Shown here piece by piece: positions 33,745 through 44,822 of a stretch of 64,000 bases of DNA (positions are counted from its first letter, which is position 1; each line of letters opens with the position of its first letter). The stretch covers positions 73,457,622 through 73,521,621 of the forward strand of contig OY282606.1 of the NCBI GenBank assembly GCA_958298945.1, in the 5' to 3' direction. A program made the translations under genes and the position numbers. The DNA comes from Atherix ibis. Taxonomy: Eukaryota > Arthropoda > Insecta > Diptera > Athericidae. The notes under the pieces are model-generated. The model was not told the origin of the DNA, ran no database searches, and saw nothing but the letters and a program-made list of their open reading frames with translations.

Positions 33745-36164
33745 TTAAAATTTGTTGGGTGACATAAAGGCGGCACTCAAGAAATTTCGAATCACTCGAT
33801 TGACTGGAAATTTATTAGTCGAAATTTTCCTATAAAAGCGAAGGAGGTAATAATATTTGGAGAGAACTTAACTACTTTCCCAAAGTACTGAAAGGGGCAA
33901 TATCCTAAAAAGGGCCCGTATTGATTTTCCACATGAATTCAAATAGAAATTGCTGGCATTAATGAATATGTTTTCTACATAATATTCGTGCAAAACTTAA
34001 AATCTACTTGCAAGTAACTTTTATGTTGTTTTAAAAAAAAAATGTAAAACGAATTTCCTAAAACATTTTTACCTGCGAACTATTTGACCTATCCCAGATG
34101 GCAATTTTTTAATTAAAAAAAAATGTATTCAAAATATCATAACAATATACTAATTATATTTGAAGAGAAAAAAATTCTTATATTAAAAAATAAGACTACG
34201 TGTAAGTAATTAAAATCAAGAATAATCGTCAGTTGTTCTAAAGAGAAAACAGTCGTCGGTTGCTGTGAAGATAGCCGCCACTGAATACTTTTTGTGCATT
34301 CCGCGAAATAAAACAATGCGAACGAAAACCTCTTTTCATCCATAATTCTCTGAAGTGAATCAATCTCAGTCTGTTATTATATAAAAAAAAATTTAAAAAA
34401 AATTAAAGTAGAAGCGAAACTAAATCTGGTATGGCATCGTTTTTATTCAACATCGTGTGAATGTCAGAATCATTGACCATAAGTGCATAGTTAGGATGAT
34501 GGGATGGTAACAAATATATAATGTGGGGCGGCAAGAGGAGGCTGTTGTCATGTTGACATTTGATGGGCACCGGACGACCGAACATGGCATAGCATTTGTT
34601 AACAATCGACTGTGGACGGAATACTAAAAAAAGCGGCGGGGAAGACACAGTCATCTCTCTGCACTCTGTGCACTCATAGGCTCGATGTTAAAATGTATTC
34701 AGTTGGAAACGGATGTCGATTGCGGTTGCTTTTGATACCGGAAAGCATATCCGGTCATGTTTTGTTCAACAATGAATCAAAATACATGTTTCTCTCATTT
34801 TCTCTCCTTTTCTCTCGAAGACACCAAACTTATCTTCCTTCTTTTTCTATTTATATCTTTTTTTTTGCAGCTAAATTATTTATTAAGACTTAAAAGCAAA
34901 TGAACTTCAAGTAAAGAGAACAAAAATAAAATGAAAATAATTAAAAGAGAAATTGTTTTTGGTACTCGTAATATAAAAAGGAAAAGAGACAACAAAACAA
35001 AGTAGAAAAAATTTCAACAATTCTATGCGCTAAAGAGTTACTTAATCACAAATAAAAAGAGAAAATACCAATGAGAAGAGAATTTGGATCAGAATTAAAT
35101 TCGCTATTTTTCTTTTGCTTATTTTTTTTTCTAAATAAAGTAAAATTAAAAATATTCATGAAAACAAGTTTTAATAATAAAGAAAAATAATTAAAAAGTA
35201 GAGAAAAAAATTATTATTGTGGTTAATTCTTAGATCATAATTAGAGCTTCATCGGTCGACTATCTACTAATCGGAACGGGTCATGAGTCCACCTCCTAAA
35301 ATCCCGCAAAACTCTTTTTATTATAATAAAAACGATATTGTTGGTGTGATAATCCCTGCCAAAACGTCTATCTTTCTTAATGTAGAACCTATAATCGTGG
35401 ACAGGTACATACAGAAAGGCAAATACTGATCGGTTCTTCTACAGGAAAATTTCCTTAGAGCGCGTGGACGGTCTCAATGATTACTTGTAGTTTTTCACAA
35501 ACGCGGCTTTATACAATAACATTAAGAATTACGCAATTGGTGATCAAATTACTCTCCGATACGTTAACTTCATTGTGGAATCTTCCTTTTCAGAACAATA
35601 AAGATTGCGGTAAATATTGCAATTCGTGGCGGTGGACGCCATTCATGGCCTTGAAACCTAATCGTAATCTCCTGTAAACCAGTTTTGACCCAAGAAGATA
35701 TTCGGGGCTCAGGGAGCTATTCGTGGCCCTGAAAACCATTCGAGGAGACTTTAAAGCCATTCGTATTGAATTGGTTCCTGTTCTGAACAAGTTTCGATAG
35801 AACCTGCTAGACAGAGATGTTAAATTTCGTTGATGTAAAGATCTTCGGGGCTCAGCAATTTTAGGAAACACGAGGTGGGGATTATTCTTAGCCGCCAATG
35901 TTGCCTGCAAACCCAATGGCAAATAACACCTTTAGCCATTCATAGACATGCGGATTGGATAAGTTCCGGAAGGTCTTTTCGCAATATCTGCCAATCATTC
36001 CTCAACCAGTCCATTCTCTGGGCACGAAAACTTCTCACAAATTATTCTCCTCTCCTTGCATATAAACAATTTCCTTTTCGATAAGCACCCTTACCTCAAC
36101 TTTCTATTTTGTGACTTTCCACACAATGTCTTTCATCTTCTTTTGGTATGTCACGTTGTCTTCA
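33745..36164. other. intergenic DNA, no gene seen
   Basis: Nothing recognisable. 34430-34800 is less AT-rich and has an 83-codon minus-strand frame (34403-34654) without known motifs. 35590-36090 has opposite-strand open frames and repeated phrases such as TTCGGGGCTCAG at ~35.69 and ~35.85 kb, suggesting an old repeat. Confidence 0.35.
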
Positions 36165-37350
36165 TTATGAAGCTTGCAAATTCTTTAATACAAAATCGAA
36201 TGGACTAAAATGATATTTAAATATGAACGATGAATGGGTGATAGGTAAATTTCCTATTGATAGGTTCCTATTGGCGAAAAACTTGACTGAGTGATTTTCA
36301 CAATTTTCTCTTATTGCCAAATTTTTATCACTAAGGTAGTTTGTGCAATGATAAAAAAGGATGCTAATCGCTTGGTGCCAGATCCGGACTATAAGGTGGG
36401 TGCATCGAAACTTCCCAACCAAGCTCCTGGAGTTTCTGGTGAGTCACTATAGCCTGGCATTATCCTGATAGAACACAAAACCTCTCCTGTTGGCCAATTT
36501 TGGCAGCTTCTAATCAATCGCTAGCTTCAAATGTTCCAATTGTTGACAGTAGAGGTCTAAATTTATTTAGTATTTACCCATATGAAAGCAGCTCACAAAC
36601 AGCAAAACCTTCTTGGTCGTAAGTCCTGGTTTGTTAACCGTATTTCGCACAATAGTATCGTATGGGACCCATTTCTCATCCCCAGTTTCCATCCGTTTAA
36701 AAAATAGGTCGATTTTCTGAATTCAAAAAAAAAATTCGATGTTTGGGAGCCACACGAATTGACGGAAAATAATATGATGGAAATTCGATCCATTTTTAAT
36801 AATTCTATTAACTTTACTAAAATTAATTAATATCATTTAATAAAAAAAAGTAAAAAACTCTCTCAAGCTAAATTTATTTATTTATCATAACCAAAACGAG
36901 GAAATTTGATGCATCTAGCATTATGCAGATACTATGAGGCATATTGAGGGCCTTAAAAGCTATTTTCTAGCATTGAAAGCGCACAAGACGAAACTTTCTT
37001 ATGGATTTATAAATTCGAAAAGTTGTAAACCAACACAAAAAAAATTACCAAACCGATTTGCGTGGTTTAAAACTGTTTTGTGGTCGATCTATAGCTTCTG
37101 GGCGATACTATGACTGCTAACATGCCGGTCTACTTCGACCATTTGCATGATTTTATCGACATTTTCGACAACGGGCCTACCTTTAACATCGAAAATACCG
37201 GAAAGGAATCGACGAAACCATTGCGCATAATTGGCTGTGACAGTGCCGGGACCATAAATACCATTCACAATGTCAGCCGCTTGGCTTGCATTTTCACCTT
37301 TATCAAAGCAAAATTGTAGGATATACCGAATTTTCTCTTTGTTAACTTCG
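36165..37350 (-). pseudogene. mori-like mariner transposase, split by insertion
   Basis: The N-terminus lies at ~37350-37080 on the minus strand: CFDKGENASQAADIVNGIYG, then FDVKGRPVVENVDKIMQMVE and HVSSHSIAQKL up to the HKTVLNH motif. There the reading is lost at ~37072 to inserted DNA. The later part resumes near 36.79 kb and ends with VTHQKLQELGWEVSMHPPYS at ~36.40 kb (after which YSPDLAPSD is damaged) and CENHSVKFFANRN near 36.29 kb. Stops and frameshifts are scattered, so the copy is inactive. The insertion (~36800-37072) includes a fragment of the pogo-like element. Confidence 0.75.
36930..37068 (+). repeat. pogo-like element fragment, inverted relative to 38.98-39.12 kb
   Basis: About 135 bp here are the reverse complement of 38985-39115 with scattered differences. 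On the plus strand it encodes FLALKAHKTKLSYGFIN, matching FLALKTYKTKLSYRFIN at the transposase C-terminus of the neighbouring pogo-like element. It sits inside the mariner at 36.2-37.35 kb. Confidence 0.75.
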
Positions 37351-37941
37351 ATCTTTTACACCCTATAACTAATAACTGAATCGACAATCAGAAGAACTGT
37401 AGAACAAATTTTTTTTTTAGTTCGGAAATGCGCTTTTTCAATAAGCACAAGGCTGAATTTATCTGGTCAATATTTTACAAGATATATATCACTACAGCCA
37501 TCTAGCAAAAAAATAATGGATTTCTTTTTCGCCAAATTAATATTTAAATTGAATAACGAAAAGTAACTGTCAGTGGTGCTTATTAACGAAGAAAAAGTCC
37601 ACACTTCAAAATTCTCGTACTTCAGCTTATCGCCGATAGGAGTTAAAAGTTGACACCCATCAAGTGCGTCCATAAACTAAAGCCTCGAGCACAGTTTTGC
37701 CCGATTCAACAAATTAATATGATTAGTTTTTAAGCGCACGTGTTCTCTAACTGCTTCAATAAGTTTCTGGGTCAAAGACATAAATAAAAATTAATTATTT
37801 ATTATTTATAAATTGTTCATCATCAAATTTTTAATATAAATCAAAATTATGCCAATTCAAGTTAATAAATTTACATTAATTACTATAAATCACAATAATC
37901 TTTGATTAATTAGATAAAATTGGATACTTCGAAATTTGCTA
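37351..37941. other. intergenic DNA, no gene seen
   Basis: AT-rich. The 68-codon minus-strand frame at 37467-37673 has no recognised motif. Confidence 0.35.
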
Positions 37942-38056
37942 AAATGGTGAAATGGTAAAATTATTAAAATTTCAACAAAACTTAATTCGAAAAAAAAATC
38001 ATTCTTGTCGAATTAAGTTTTGTTGAAATTATAATAATTTTACCCATTCACCATTT
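37942..38056. repeat. foldback, 49-bp arms
   Basis: Arms 37942-37990 and 38008-38056 pair with a few mismatches around a 17-base loop; the core TTCAACAAAACTTAATTCGA is exact. It lies ~200 bp outside the left arm of the pogo-like element. No coding content. Confidence 0.75.
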
Positions 38057-38259
38057 GAATAAAGTATGCAATAAAATTCTGACGACAACAACAGACGACA
38101 ACAACAGACGACATGTACAATAGTTATCGCAATCATCATTTTTAAAATCTTCACAATCTAATTGTATTTCACAAAATTCCGACGAATTATTTCAAGTTTC
38201 TAATGTTTCCGTTGGCGTTTCAGTACTGCCACACATTTTAGGTTTTTTTAATGTGGCAG

Positions 38260-38900
38260 CTGGATAGGTCTCTACACAAAAATTGTGTCCAAGTTTTTTC
38301 GAGAATATATTCGTAAGAATGCCCAAACTTGCAAAATAACCGTTCACGAAATACTTCGTATTCTGAAATAAAAACTTCCTATTTACTATCGTGAAGAAAA
38401 AACCTATTTATGTATTAATTTTTACTTACTATTCGTAAATTTAATAAAACCCTATTTAAACCTTTATTCTGTGACAAGTATTTAAAAATCAACAAAAGTG
38501 TGCAAGCATTTCAGTATTTCACCACTTTATGGAGAATGGCGTGTTTTGAAACTCTCCGAAAGTTTATAAAATTGAGGCGCTTGATATTTGGCTGTTATTT
38601 ACAAAATATACAATATAATAAACCTAAAATATATTTTAATTACATTTAATACCAGAAGGTTGTAAAAAAAAATATATTGGCTACCGTTGTATTAAAATTA
38701 TATTTCTCTTCGGAATAAGTGACTTAAAATAAATATTAATTATCCTTTTGGAATTCAAAAAAGTTTTTCTATGAAAACTAGATGTCAGTGAGTGTCTTGT
38801 ATACATTAAAAAATTCACGCAACTTAATGCAAGTAGTACCATTTCTCACCGCTTTTGCAATACTTCAGACAGAAAATTCCGTAGACAGTGAAACGCCGTT
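38260..38900 (+). repeat. left terminal arm of pogo-like element
   Basis: It is the reverse complement, with moderate divergence, of 41560-42148. The inner part includes GAAAACTAGATGTCAGTG and a CACGCAACTT-to-CAGACAGAAAATTC tract shared with the other arm. It is noncoding apart from chance frames. Confidence 0.8.
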
Positions 38901-39406
38901 TTTACGATTTTGAAGGCACTGATAAAAAAAACCTTATTAGAGGGAAAACGTAGATTGGGGGTTAAAAAAAATTAAAATAATTTTTTTTAAGAAAATCACG
39001 CAAATCGGTTTGGTAAATTTTTTTGTGTTGGTTAACAACAAATTTAAATTTATAAATCGATAAGAAAGTTTCGTCTTGTACGTTTTCAATGCTAGAAAAA
39101 TAGTTTTAAGGCACTCATCTTCATTTGTTGGAATTGGATGGATTAAGCTTAACTCTTCTTCACCAGATAATTTTTCGTCGGTTTTGTTTTCGTGTTTGAA
39201 AGATATCCCTAACAATATCCATAAAGTTTCGTTAGAAATTTGTTCGCAGGGATCAACAGCATTGTGTTCCATAATATCTTCTACTAGTGTTACTAGACCG
39301 GCTCCGCCGAGGCTCTAATCGCTAATACCTTTTATTTCATCTATTTGTTCCTTAACGAATCCAGATTTTCGAAAACAATTTTTCATTAACTCATTTTAAG
39401 GTATCG

Positions 39407-39464
39407 ATTTTAGATGCAATGCATTATAGTGTTCCTTAACACTGTAATGCATTACATCTAAAAT
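39407..39464. repeat. 27-bp-arm palindrome in pogo-like ORF
   Basis: Arms 39407-39433 and 39438-39464 are reverse complements with two mismatches and a 4-base loop. It lies just upstream of the NCFRKSGF motif, where the transposase frame runs through both arms. It ends 10 bp before the TA used by the mariner. Confidence 0.85.
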
Positions 39465-39473
39465 ACGAGTAGA

Positions 39474-40699
39474 TACGAGGGTCGTTCAATAAGTCCTTAG
39501 AAAAAGATGAAAAAAAACTGTTTTTTTTTAAAAAAAATAATTTTTATTTTTCAACATAATCCCCTTTTAGCTCTATACACTTTTCCAACCGTTTTTCCAA
39601 AATTTTTATCCCGTCCAAAAAATAGGATTTCGGAAGTTCTGCAAAATACTCATCCGTTTGAGCAATGACGTCCTCGTTGGAAGTGAACCGTCGTCCGCCA
39701 AGCCATTTCTTCAGATTGGGGAAAAGAAAATAGTCACTCGGGGCCAAATCTGGTGAATAAGCGGGATGCTGCAACAATTCCATTCTCAATTCCACAATTT
39801 TGGCCATGGAAACAGCGCAGGTGTGCACACGCGCATTGTCCTGATGCAAGAGGATTTTTTTCTTCTTCAGATGGGGGCGTTTCTCTTTGATTTCCTCGCT
39901 CAACCGTTGCAATAACGACGCGTAATACGCTCCTGTTATTGTTTTTCCTTTTTCCAAATAGTCGATAAAAATGATGCCCTGCGAATCCCAAAAGACCGTC
40001 GCCATCACCTTGCCGGCCGATGGCACAGTTTTTGCCTTCTTCGGAGCCCGTTCACCCTTGAAAATCCACTGTAATGACTGTCTCTTCATTTCTGGAGTGT
40101 AGTAGTGTATCCAGGTATCGTCCACAGTGACATATCGACGAAGGAATTCGGCAGGATTGCGATGAAACAGTGCCAACATAGCCTCAGAGTCCACTACACG
40201 ATTGCGCTTATTCTCCTCTGAGAGCAAACGCGGCACCCATCTTGCCGAAATTTTTTTCATAGAGAATTTTTCATGCAAAATTGAAGCGACTGTACCTTGT
40301 GATATGCCCGTGGCCTCAACTAATTCGCGCACTTTAATTCGCCGATCGTTCAAAATCAGATCGTGGATTTTGTCGATGATTTCACGAGTAGACACCTCAA
40401 CTGGGCGTCCTGAACGATGCTCATCTTTTGTGGAAACACAGGTGCAGATGTGCCATAAACTGCATCCAACTCGGCTTTGATTTCTTTCGGGCTTAAGCCT
40501 TTCAAATGGAGATGTTTGATGACAGCCCTAAACTCGATTTTTCCCATTGTTATGCACAAATAAATGTCGTTAACTTTAATCGACGATAGAAATTGACCTA
40601 GGCTATGGATCGAGGTGAAATTTTGACAGCTTTCCTATCGATAATGCTACTTACAAAAAAAAATCCGATTTTCTAAGGACTTATTGAAGGACCCTCGTA
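39474..40699 (-). mobile_element. mariner family A, copy 2, inserted in pogo-like element
   Basis: The 1226-bp element is flanked by TA at 39474-39475 and 40698-40699, with ~31-bp terminal repeats beginning TACGAGGGTCGTTCAATAAG; the right terminus has one small change. It splits the pogo-like transposase between KHYYRN and NCFRKSGF, so it inserted after that element. Relative to copy 3, it carries a deletion of ~70 bp near 40.43 kb. Confidence 0.9.
39544..40395 (-). CDS. mariner transposase, catalytic part open
   Basis: The open frame is 283 codons, from about IIDKIHDLILNDRRIK to the natural end KCIELKGDYVEK. All three catalytic Asp residues are present: YVTVDDTWIHYY, LLHQDNARVHT and YSPDLAPSDYF, with the D,D34D spacing. 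The N-terminal part is encoded upstream in another frame at 40356-40559 (KFRAVIKHLH-like start, LKGLSPKEIKAELDAVYGTS) and is separated by a frame-changing deletion. One frameshift-type lesion is thus the main visible defect; full-length protein cannot be made. TVDDTW replaces the usual TVDETW, a conservative change. Confidence 0.85.
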   Translation of the reverse strand: MSTREIIDKIHDLILNDRRIKVRELVEATGISQGTVASILHEKFSMKKISARWVPRLLSEENKRNRVVDSEAMLALFHRNPAEFLRRYVTVDDTWIHYYTPEMKRQSLQWIFKGERAPKKAKTVPSAGKVMATVFWDSQGIIFIDYLEKGKTITGAYYASLLQRLSEEIKEKRPHLKKKKILLHQDNARVHTCAVSMAKIVELRMELLQHPAYSPDLAPSDYFLFPNLKKWLGGRRFTSNEDVIAQTDEYFAELPKSYFLDGIKILEKRLEKCIELKGDYVEK

Positions 40700-41422
40700 C
40701 CTTAATATCTTTGGGATCTTCTCCTTGTTCTAATTTTGACAATAATATTTATTACGGTAGTAATGTTTGAAAGCACGGATTATTCCCAAGTCCAATAGCT
40801 GCAATTTACTAGTACAGATTGTAAGAAAAAAGGCTAATTTTATATTCCTCAGTGTTAAGTTTATTGGATGAGCACGGCATCTATCTAGAAATAGGAGAAT
40901 TTTTTTTCTTAGCACCCATCAAAGCATCTAAGCTTAAAAGTTGTTTTTCAAAAAAATTTGAACTCATTTATGACTTGAAATTTTTGAAGCACCGTGGGTT
41001 TTGTAGTTTTCCATGGGTTTTTTTTCTATTAAACCGCATTGAATGGCACTTTTTCAATCGAATCACGATTTTTTATTATAGCCGCCAAAGTTGTAACGGT
41101 TATCCCCAAATCTCACGCGAGCGAAAAACGTGAACCAACGTATTTATTCACTGTTTCGATAATGTTCCTTTTCTCTTAAATAGATAAAGTTTTTATTTGC
41201 CAAGAGATTATTTGAAAGGATTTAACGAAAATTTAAAAGGAATAAAAAAACGCGTCTATAAATAGAAACAACATATTATACTGCTTTCTAGTATTCATAT
41301 GTTTGCGAGTATAAATTGATTTGAATTTTAAATATTTCAAATGTAAATTGCGGGGAAATACAAACATAAAAACTGGTACGAAATTTACTAAAATAAAATG
41401 TGAATTTCGGGAACGTAAAAAA

Positions 41423-41554
41423 CGAAAATCTGACGTACAGGCCTATCCAGGCATTCTTTAATCTAACTGATCAGATGACGTTCATTTAATTCTTGCAATA
41501 ATTTTTAAGGCTTAGATTTAAGAATACCTAGATAGGCCCGAATGTCCGATTTTC
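41423..41554. repeat. stem-loop with ~41-bp arms
   Basis: Arms 41423-41464 and 41514-41554 pair with several mismatches (core AGGCCTATCCAGGCATTCTT against its partner) around a ~49-base loop. It lies at the inner edge of the right arm of the pogo-like element. It may be a subterminal transposase-binding structure or an older foldback insertion. Confidence 0.65.
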
Positions 41555-41559
41555 TTATA

Positions 41560-42148
41560 TGCATACTTAATTTTCTGTCTAAGCGGCGAGAAATCGTACT
41601 GCTTGAACACAGTTGCGTGGATTTTTTTATGTAGACATGGCACCTATTAATATCTAGTTTTCGTAACAGAAATTTTTCAAATTCCAAAAGCATAGTACCA
41701 TAAATATTCATTTGACGTCAGTCATTCCAACGAAAAATATAATTTAAACACCCCAGAAGGTTATAAATGCAATTAAAATGTACCATATTTTGGGTTCATT
41801 ATAAATTAATGTAAATATCAATCAATTTTGTAAACTTTTGCAGAGTTTCAAAATACGCTATTCTCCATGAAGTGGTACAATACCGAAATGCTTGCATACT
41901 TTGGTTGACTTTTAGATACTTGTCGCGGAGTAAAAGTTTAAATGCCGTTTAATTAAATTTATGAAAAGTAAATAAAAATTAATACATTTGCATAAGTAGT
42001 CTTATAACATACTTCACGACAGTAAATAGAAAGTTTTTATTTCAGAATACGAAGTATTTCGTGAAAGGATATTTTGCAAGTGTGTGCGTTCTTATGACTG
42101 TATTCTCGAAAAAACTTAGACAGAATTTTTGTATAGAGGTCCACCCAG
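41560..42148 (-). repeat. right terminal arm of pogo-like element
   Basis: It is the inverted partner of 38260-38900, in which both short indels and substitutions have accumulated. The best-preserved part is 42010-42130, around ACGAAGTATTTCGTGAAAGG. Confidence 0.8.
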
Positions 42149-43699
42149 TTCTTCTATAATCTAAAGTTTAAGTTATTGATTGGAGTGCAGTTCGTAAACG
42201 ATTGTAGTTGTCGTCGGAATTGTGGTCTGGCTAAAATGGGAACTCGCCAGAGTTGTATTTCGGCCGTAAGCATGGGTTAATGGCATTAGACTTAGCACGA
42301 AGCAAGAGAATAAATGAATAAACAGGGAAAGAAAATTTTGTAACACCGTTTATTAAAGTTTAGGTAAAGAAATAAATTTTATTTTGATAAATATATTAAT
42401 TATTTGAGAATAATTTTTTTATCTGCCAGTTTCTTTTTGGTTTGAAGTGGTTGTACTGCCATCTACGGACGCTAACTAAACTGCGCCTATATTTTCTGTC
42501 AAAGAGTTAAGTTCGATTTCGAACAGTGCCATTTTCTTAAGCGGTATTTCACATACCCATATTATTAATAAATAATATAAAGTTCTATGTGTTATATGAA
42601 TTAGATTAAAAAGAGTGATCAGTTAGGATAGTGTAGCACACGTTTAAGTGATGATATTATTATGTACATTACAACGTGGCTTCTGCGATGAGAATGTAAA
42701 CTAGAAAAAATGTCCTGTTTTTAACAGTTCTTTTTATACAGGTCTACTTAAATATTCTTAAATATGTCTTTTCACTACCTTCACTACCTCGCTCTCAACC
42801 ATTATGTTGGATACTTGTTTGTATGGATAAATCCCTACCAATGTACCCACATCTAATCTAATATATTTGATCGCATGTCATCGTCTTCTGAGTTTTTTTT
42901 TTGTTGCTGTATTATTCCGTCTACTCCGACACATTAGCACGCATCGAACCCTAACGGATGCATAGATGCGTACGCACGTTCAGGGGATTTTGTGTGTGTT
43001 TTTTTTTATGAATGCAAAGTGGAAGCGGATATGCTTTGTTGGTGGACATTTTGCTGAATTTCGTCTTTTAACGGATGGTCGTAATTAATTCCTTTCCTTT
43101 TTCGTTTGAATTATTCAATTTTATTATGTCCCGATTTGCATATATTTACAAAATAAAAAAAATCCATCTTTGACTCCCTTCCATCTTCTTTCCTGTTTTT
43201 TTATGGTATTTTCCTTTTGAGGTAATTTTTAATGTTATTCAACCATGCTTACAAAGTAATTCATAAATTTCTCTCCTCTTAGGCTTTTTAATCCCCAATT
43301 TAAAAAAAAAATACATTTTTCTTATAAAAAAAAATTTAAGGAATGGATTATTTTGTTTCATAAAATTTAAAAGAGGTTATAACTAGAATTTAGTTTTGTG
43401 GATTGAAACCGTAAATTGAGAAGCCTGGTGTGGAACGATGTAAAATATTACAAATCACTTTTCACTAGTAAAATTCACGCAAAAAAAAACCGATTTAATA
43501 AAAAATTATATGCGATATTCAAAGAATAAAAAAAATTATATTAAAGGATTATTTTTATGGTGTACATGGTAGCACGAGAACTATAGACACCAAATGATTT
43601 TTATATCTGCATGTTGCTAGCTTTGATATTTTAACATTTTATAATACATTTGATTATGTATTATGCATTTTTAGAAAACAAATTTACGAATATTTAGCT
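42149..43699. other. intergenic DNA, no gene seen
   Basis: No supported feature. 42890-43020 contains T-runs and a GT-rich tract; the remainder is AT-rich. Confidence 0.4.
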
Positions 43700-43800
43700 C
43701 CAAACAATAAGGTGGATGCATCAAAACTTCCCAACCAAGCTGCTGGAGTTTCTGGCGAGTCACTATAGTCGTGTGTGGCCTGGCGTTATCCTAATTGAAA
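43700..43800 (-). pseudogene. mori-like mariner scrap
   Basis: The ~100-bp tract AAGGTGGATGCATCAAAACT to CTGGCGTTATCC closely matches 36.39-36.47 kb and encodes, on the minus strand, a damaged TRQKLQ-LGWEV-MHPP motif. Only this fragment is recognisable; flanking DNA does not continue the match. Confidence 0.65.
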
Positions 43801-44335
43801 TTAAATTTCTTACTTATTACTTCAAATGCTCTCAAATAACATTATTACAGATCATAAGTTTATCTACGTTGAATGGTTTGTCGCCGATAACTAATACGGC
43901 AGAATATGATCTTCAGCTAATAAACAGGACGTTTATTATTTTTCGATATGAGTATATCTAGGAATGATTGCTAAGTTTTCATTCTGTAAAAAGTCGAATG
44001 AGTGTGTGGCAAATGGATTGGGGGCTGGTCTTACCCTAAGGCCACTAAAAAACTGCAGGGTTTTAAAATTTCATAGCATATCTTTTTTTTCAATTTTTTC
44101 TTCTCCTTGTACGTTATAGAGTATCCTTGAAGATTATAATGGCTACGTACGATATTGAGCAATGAGTAAATCTCAATGAAAGATTAATTATTCAAATTCA
44201 GAGAAAATACCGATAATATTTTAATATCGGAGTATCTCATAGCGATAACATAATTAGGATCTTACTGTTCCGGATTGGCGTTCTTCCGTAAAAGATACTG
44301 AGACGGCTGTACGTACTGACACATTTTTGGAAGCT
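43801..44335. other. intergenic DNA, no gene seen
   Basis: AT-rich, no supported feature up to the satellite. Confidence 0.35.
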
Positions 44336-44822
44336 GTAGGGCCGAGTGTCCCTGAGAATCTATTTGCCTCTACCCGTTTCTCTTAAAGGAATCTCTGTCG
44401 GAAGAACGATCAAACAATGATTAGTACTAGAGGTGCCTACGGGTCTTGGCGTAGGAAGTTGTAGGGCCGAGTGTCCCTAAGGATCCATCTGCCTCTACCC
44501 ATTTTCCCCAAAGGGGTCTCTGTTGGGAGAAAGATCAAATAATGATTAGTACTAGAAGTGCCTATGGGTGTTGGCGTAGGAAGTTGTAGGGCCGAGTATC
44601 CCTGAGGATCCATCTGCCTTTACCCATTTCTCTCAAAGGGGTATCTGTCGAGAGAAAGATCAAATAATGATTAGTACTAGAAGTGCCTATGGGTGTTGGC
44701 GTAGGAAGTTGTAGGGCCGAGTATCCCTGAGGATCCATCTGCCTCTACCCGTTTCTCTCAAAGGGGTATCTGTCGGGAGAAAGATCAAACAATGATTAAT
44801 GTAAGAAGTGCCTGCGTGTCTT
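44336..44822. repeat. 125-bp satellite, four units
   Basis: The anchor GTAGGGCCGAG occurs at 44336, 44461, 44586 and 44711, an exact 125-bp period. Units are similar (I judge roughly 90 percent) and less AT-rich than the flanks. Each contains GGATCCATCTGCCT and ATGATTAGTACTAG-like tracts. The fourth unit degenerates at ~44820. No tandem coding is implied: 125 is not a multiple of three. Confidence 0.9.

Larger units (their letters stand above)
38937..41190 (-). pseudogene. pogo/Tigger-like transposase, decayed and split by a mariner
   Basis: Minus-strand blocks in order: NIIETVNKYVGSRFSLA, an in-frame TGA, then DLGITVTTLAAIIKNRD (41165-41050), the CENP-B/pogo-type helix-turn-helix; NPRCFKNFKS (~40.98 kb), the region before the second catalytic residue; KILLFLDRCRAHP and SKLQLLDLGIIRAFKHYYRN (40.90-40.73 kb), the DDE_1 core with LD-C-AHP and the LQ-LD-G-I-FK-YYR signature. 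The mariner follows; then NCFRKSGFVKEQIDEIKGIS (39.35 kb), the family's NCFRKAGF motif. An open 111-codon tail (39272-38937) follows, with EHNAVDPCEQISNETLW and FLALKTYKTKLSYRFIN. Most of the segment between the HTH and the DDE core is deleted, and stops are present. In intact relatives this protein excises and inserts the element at TA sites. Confidence 0.75.
38260..42148 (-). mobile_element. pogo/Tigger-like DNA transposon with ~600-bp terminal inverted arms
   Basis: Two long inverted arms, 38260-38900 and 41560-42148, match over nearly their whole length with substitutions and small indels. Landmarks include the tract AAATACTTCGTATTCTGAAA and the tract CCACTTTATGGAGAATGGCG with its counterpart. 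Between them, on the minus strand, lie blocks of a pogo/Tigger-type transposase (separate entry). A 1226-bp family A mariner is inserted at 39474-40699, so the element proper is ~2.66 kb. Outer ends are approximate: the left begins near CTGGATAGG and the right ends near CCACCCAG; I could not confirm a TA target duplication. Arms this long are not typical of pogo elements, whose terminal repeats are usually tens of bases. Confidence 0.7.

Noticed and set aside
38260..42148. Interpretation of the paired arms as two captured host exons (a splice-acceptor-like TTTTTATTTCAG precedes a shared tract)
   Set aside because: The similarity extends for ~600 bp through noncoding, stop-rich sequence and is inverted around a transposase, which fits terminal arms better.
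44336..44822. CRISPR-like array
   Set aside because: The repeats are directly contiguous 125-bp units with no spacers, in a eukaryotic genome.
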